From assembly GCA_027484685.1 (NCBI GenBank), contig JAIXSO010000015.1, positions 1-64,000 on the forward strand: 64,000 nt of DNA, in the 5' to 3' direction. Both the position numbers and the translations under genes were made by a program. Positions 60,314 to 64,000 of this stretch are shown piece by piece (positions within the stretch are counted from its first letter, which is position 1; each line of letters starts with the position of its first letter). This stretch comes from Bacteroidota bacterium. Lineage in GTDB: Bacteria; Bacteroidota; Bacteroidia; UKL13-3. The notes beneath the pieces were generated by a model that was not told where the DNA came from, searched no databases, and worked only from the letters and a program-made list of their open reading frames with translations.

Positions 60314-61387
60314 ATGATTAAACATATACTATTAATTTTGATTGTAATTCTTTCGTTTAGAGGTTTTTCTCAAGTTTCACTAACTTTAAAAGACGTACCT
60401 CAAATAGGAACAAAAATCTGTTACAATAATATTTATAATGATACATCTATTTTGAATAACTTCAGTTTTTCTAAATCGGGTATTGATAATTTTTGGGATT
60501 TTTCAAATTTAAATATCAAACAATTAGATACAAATAGTTTCACTAATCCACAATTTACAGAATTTAAGGATTACTTTTCAAATTCTACATTGGCAGTTAA
60601 TGATCTTGGTAACTTAAGTACATTAATTTATTATAAACAGGATTCTATGGCATTTTATGAAACTGGGATAGCTACTTTTTATCCTCCATGTCCTGGAATT
60701 CAGTCTTATGTGTATTCTGGACCAATGCAAGTTATAAAGTTTTCAGCTAATTATGGTGATGTTCATTTTGACACTGTTATTTTGAATTCTAAAATTTACC
60801 CAAATCTTTCTGGCGACACTTCATTCTTTAAAAGATATATCTATGTTAAAAGTGAAATAGTAGCAACAGGTAAAATTAAATTACCATTTGGTTTATTTGA
60901 ATCTTTTTTAAAGAAAACAAGTGGTTTATTTGTGGACACTACTTGGAAAAAGGTTGAAGATGGGTCATGGAAGTATGAGATAGAAATACAACCCAGAGGT
61001 TCTGTTAATTTTACTTGGTATTGTAATAAATCAACATTTTTTGTCGCTCGGGTCAATAATTGGTATGAAGGAATAAATGGAAAAGATATGCAGGACAATA
61101 TTCACTATCAAATGAACAATTATGCCAATTTGAAAAGTTTAACTGTAGAGGATATAAGCAGTTTAAAAACAAAGATTTACCCTAATCCCGCAACTGAAAA
61201 GTTATATATTGAAAATAATCTAGCTCAAAATTGTAATTATTTAATCACCAATTTATTAGGGCAAGAAGTAGATAGAGGGCTTTTAAAATCTGAAATAGAC
61301 ATCAGCCATTTATTAAATGGAGTTTTTGTGTTAAAAATAGTGAGTACCAATAACCAAACCCAAGTTTTTAAATTTATAAAACAATAA
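60314..61387 (+). CDS. T9SS-sorted secreted protein
   Basis: A 357-residue exported protein with signal peptide MIKHILLILIVILSFRGFSQ. The body (NFSFSKSGIDNFWDFSNLNIKQLD..., TGKIKLPFGLFESFLKKTSGLFVDTTWKK) matches no domain I can name. The C-terminal type A sorting domain from about residue 286 (IYPNPATEKLYIENNLAQNCNYLI ... FKFIKQ) is nearly identical to that of the interrupted gene 3 nt upstream, although the rest differs. The two are probably cotranscribed. Confidence 0.8.
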   Translation: MIKHILLILIVILSFRGFSQVSLTLKDVPQIGTKICYNNIYNDTSILNNFSFSKSGIDNFWDFSNLNIKQLDTNSFTNPQFTEFKDYFSNSTLAVNDLGNLSTLIYYKQDSMAFYETGIATFYPPCPGIQSYVYSGPMQVIKFSANYGDVHFDTVILNSKIYPNLSGDTSFFKRYIYVKSEIVATGKIKLPFGLFESFLKKTSGLFVDTTWKKVEDGSWKYEIEIQPRGSVNFTWYCNKSTFFVARVNNWYEGINGKDMQDNIHYQMNNYANLKSLTVEDISSLKTKIYPNPATEKLYIENNLAQNCNYLITNLLGQEVDRGLLKSEIDISHLLNGVFVLKIVSTNNQTQVFKFIKQ

Positions 61388-61499
61388 TCCATTTTGGCAT
61401 AATGGGTTTTAAAAAATATCTTCTTTTAAAATAAAAAAATAGGTTTAAAAACCAATTGGTAAATTTATTTAATGCTTAAAATCACACTATAAGTTTTAA

Positions 61500-63077
<1,578 letters not shown>

Positions 63078-63092
63078 TTATAAAATAGTTTT

Positions 63093-63170
63093 CAGTTCTT
63101 AGTTTTTAGTACTTAGTTGCAATAACTATTTAAAAACTAAGAACTAGGAACTAAAAACTAAGAACTAAAC
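63093..63170. repeat. AAAACTAAGAACT word repeat as inverted arms between atpD and atpC
   Basis: Left arm 63093-63120 (CAGTTCTTAGTTTTTAGTAC...) is complementary to right arm 63132-63170 (AAAAACTAAGAACTAGGAAC..., repeated twice). The spacer is only 11 nt, so the transcript could fold into a long imperfect hairpin directly before atpC. Confidence 0.75.
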
Positions 63171-63173
63171 AGT

Positions 63174-63407
63174 ATGCAATTAGATATAATAACAGCCGAT
63201 AAAACACTTTTTAGTGGTGAAATTGAAATGGTTACTTTACCTGGAACTGATGGTACTTTTCAAATTTTGAAAGGTCACGCAGCTTTGGTAAGTAGCTTAA
63301 TTAAAGGACAAGTGGTGGTAAAAGGCACTGAAAATGGTAATCAATCTTTTGATATTACTGGCGGTATTGTTGAAATATTAAACAATAAAGTAGTAGTTTT
63401 AGCTTAA
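63174..63407 (+). CDS. atpC: ATP synthase F1 subunit epsilon, short form
   Basis: A 77-residue epsilon subunit consisting only of the N-terminal beta-sandwich (LDIITADKTLFSGEIEMVTLPGTDGTFQILKGHAALVSSL, ending GGIVEILNNKVVVLA). The regulatory C-terminal helical hairpin of about 50 residues found in E. coli is absent, so epsilon-type inhibition of ATP hydrolysis is not expected. Short forms are common in Bacteroidota. A terminator follows. Confidence 0.92.
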   Translation: MQLDIITADKTLFSGEIEMVTLPGTDGTFQILKGHAALVSSLIKGQVVVKGTENGNQSFDITGGIVEILNNKVVVLA

Positions 63408-63433
63408 GTTATTATCAAAATAATTTTTTTAAT

Positions 63434-63467
63434 AACCTGTTATTTTTACAAGTAACAGGTTTTTTTA
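63434..63467 (+). terminator. Terminator of atpDC
   Basis: AACCTGTTA (63434-63442) and TAACAGGTT (63453-63461) followed by seven T. Confidence 0.9.
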
Positions 63468-63517
63468 TGCAATAAAATGTGTTATTTAATTTATAATTTG
63501 CACCAAAATAAATAATT

Positions 63518-64000
63518 ATGAAAAAAATATTTATAGTTTTAATAGTATTATTCGCATTGAATGCGCATGCACAAACCTTTCAATTGGGTTTAAAAGCTGG
63601 TTTAACAAATACCCAAATTATTGGCGCTGATTTTAAAAACTTCGAAATTCCATCTTCATCAAATGGTATATTAATTGGTGTTTTTAGCCGGATTGGTTTT
63701 GCAGGTATGTTTGTTCAACCCGAAATTTCTTTCCGGAATTTAAATTTTACCGTTAATAGCAATGGAACAACTAGTCCATCGAGCGCGGCTACTAAGCTAA
63801 ATTATATTGATGTACCTATTTTATTTGGGAAAAAAGTATTGGGTGTAATCAATGTTTGTGCAGGGCCAAATTTTCAGTTTTTGGTTAATCAAGATTTGTC
63901 GGCTAACAATGCATCTAATTTGGCTACAGGAAATTATAACGATTTTGTAGTGGGAGCGCAAGTTGGCGTTGGTTTTGATGTTTGGAAATTGAGTTTTGAT
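63518..64000 (+). CDS. Outer-membrane beta-barrel protein (partial, runs off the window)
   Basis: An open frame of 161 codons from ATG 63518 to the window end. The signal peptide is MKKIFIVLIVLFALNAHAQ. The mature part begins TFQLGLKAGLTNTQIIGADFKNFEIPSS, then GVFSRIGFAGMFVQPEISFRN, KLNYIDVPILFGKKVLGVINVCAGPNFQFLVNQ and GAQVGVGFDVWKLSFD. This is the pattern of the porin-family / PorT-like outer-membrane barrels (LNYIDVP-LF.K and a repeated GVG-x-D strand). The 3' end is missing. Confidence 0.85.
   Translation, partial: MKKIFIVLIVLFALNAHAQTFQLGLKAGLTNTQIIGADFKNFEIPSSSNGILIGVFSRIGFAGMFVQPEISFRNLNFTVNSNGTTSPSSAATKLNYIDVPILFGKKVLGVINVCAGPNFQFLVNQDLSANNASNLATGNYNDFVVGAQVGVGFDVWKLSFD

Overview
The window is chromosomal DNA from a member of the Bacteroidota; genus and class cannot be fixed from the sequence alone. 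The evidence is AT-rich DNA, many secreted proteins ending in type IX secretion (T9SS) sorting domains, a DUF1501/DUF1800 pair, a TonB with the N-terminal motif typical of the phylum, giant propeller-type sensor kinases, few Shine-Dalgarno sequences, and promoters of the Bacteroidota form TTTG-N18-TANNTTTG. The clearest of these promoters precede the tRNA pair, a small membrane protein gene and atpD.

Layout. 1-390: tRNA-Pro and tRNA-Ser on the minus strand. 576-8240: twin AAA+ ATPase, long amidophosphoribosyltransferase, GNAT, two small membrane proteins and bifunctional FtcD. 8387-9266: two paralogous small membrane proteins. 9643-13775: DUF1501/DUF1800/T9SS-cargo operon. 13776-14299: gap with three evenly spaced palindromes. 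14300-18915: LMW phosphatase, LytS/LytTR-type two-component pair and a DUF2834 protein. 18893-23397 (minus): uvrC, a secreted protein, tonB and a TPR lipoprotein. 23541-28445: tyrosine catabolism genes hmgA and hpd, separated by a uracil-glycosylase-like gene, a 47-codon ORF and hicBA; then LOG-family and DgkA-family genes.

29164-38828 is the most interesting part. A NarL-type response regulator and a 1000-residue propeller sensor kinase sit beside four transcription units for exported proteins. A palindrome AATACAGCA-N2-TGCTGTATT (a 7-2-7 inverted repeat, TACAGCA/TGCTGTA) occurs upstream of all four units. A decayed copy precedes the regulator gene. In these five promoters exactly 25 nt separate the palindrome from a TTTG that fits the -7 element. 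A shared copy also lies inside the kinase's own promoter. This looks like a complete local regulon: sensor, regulator, operator and targets.

39502-44702 (minus): MacB/LolD-type ABC efflux operon (ATPase, two permeases, membrane fusion protein) plus a secreted protein. 44849-54626: outer-membrane-like protein, FucP-type MFS transporter, MazG-like pyrophosphohydrolase, ferredoxin-like protein, a DUF2723-tail-like TPR protein, a 1356-residue T9SS propeller protein and small exported proteins. 54786-59108: pyrD, a cysteine-less IscA/HesB-like protein, Fic, purA and a Fur-family regulator. 59435-61387: a T9SS cargo gene broken by one in-frame TAA and its intact neighbour with a nearly identical sorting domain. 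61569-63407: atpD-atpC. 63518 to the end: start of an outer-membrane beta-barrel gene.

A second theme is intergenic. At least six families of short, word-like degenerate repeats lie directly against start or stop codons. Several form two inverted arms around an AT-rich spacer, including three of the gaps inside the ABC operon. Their function is unknown. All counts and spacings were made by eye from the printed coordinates; no database search was run.
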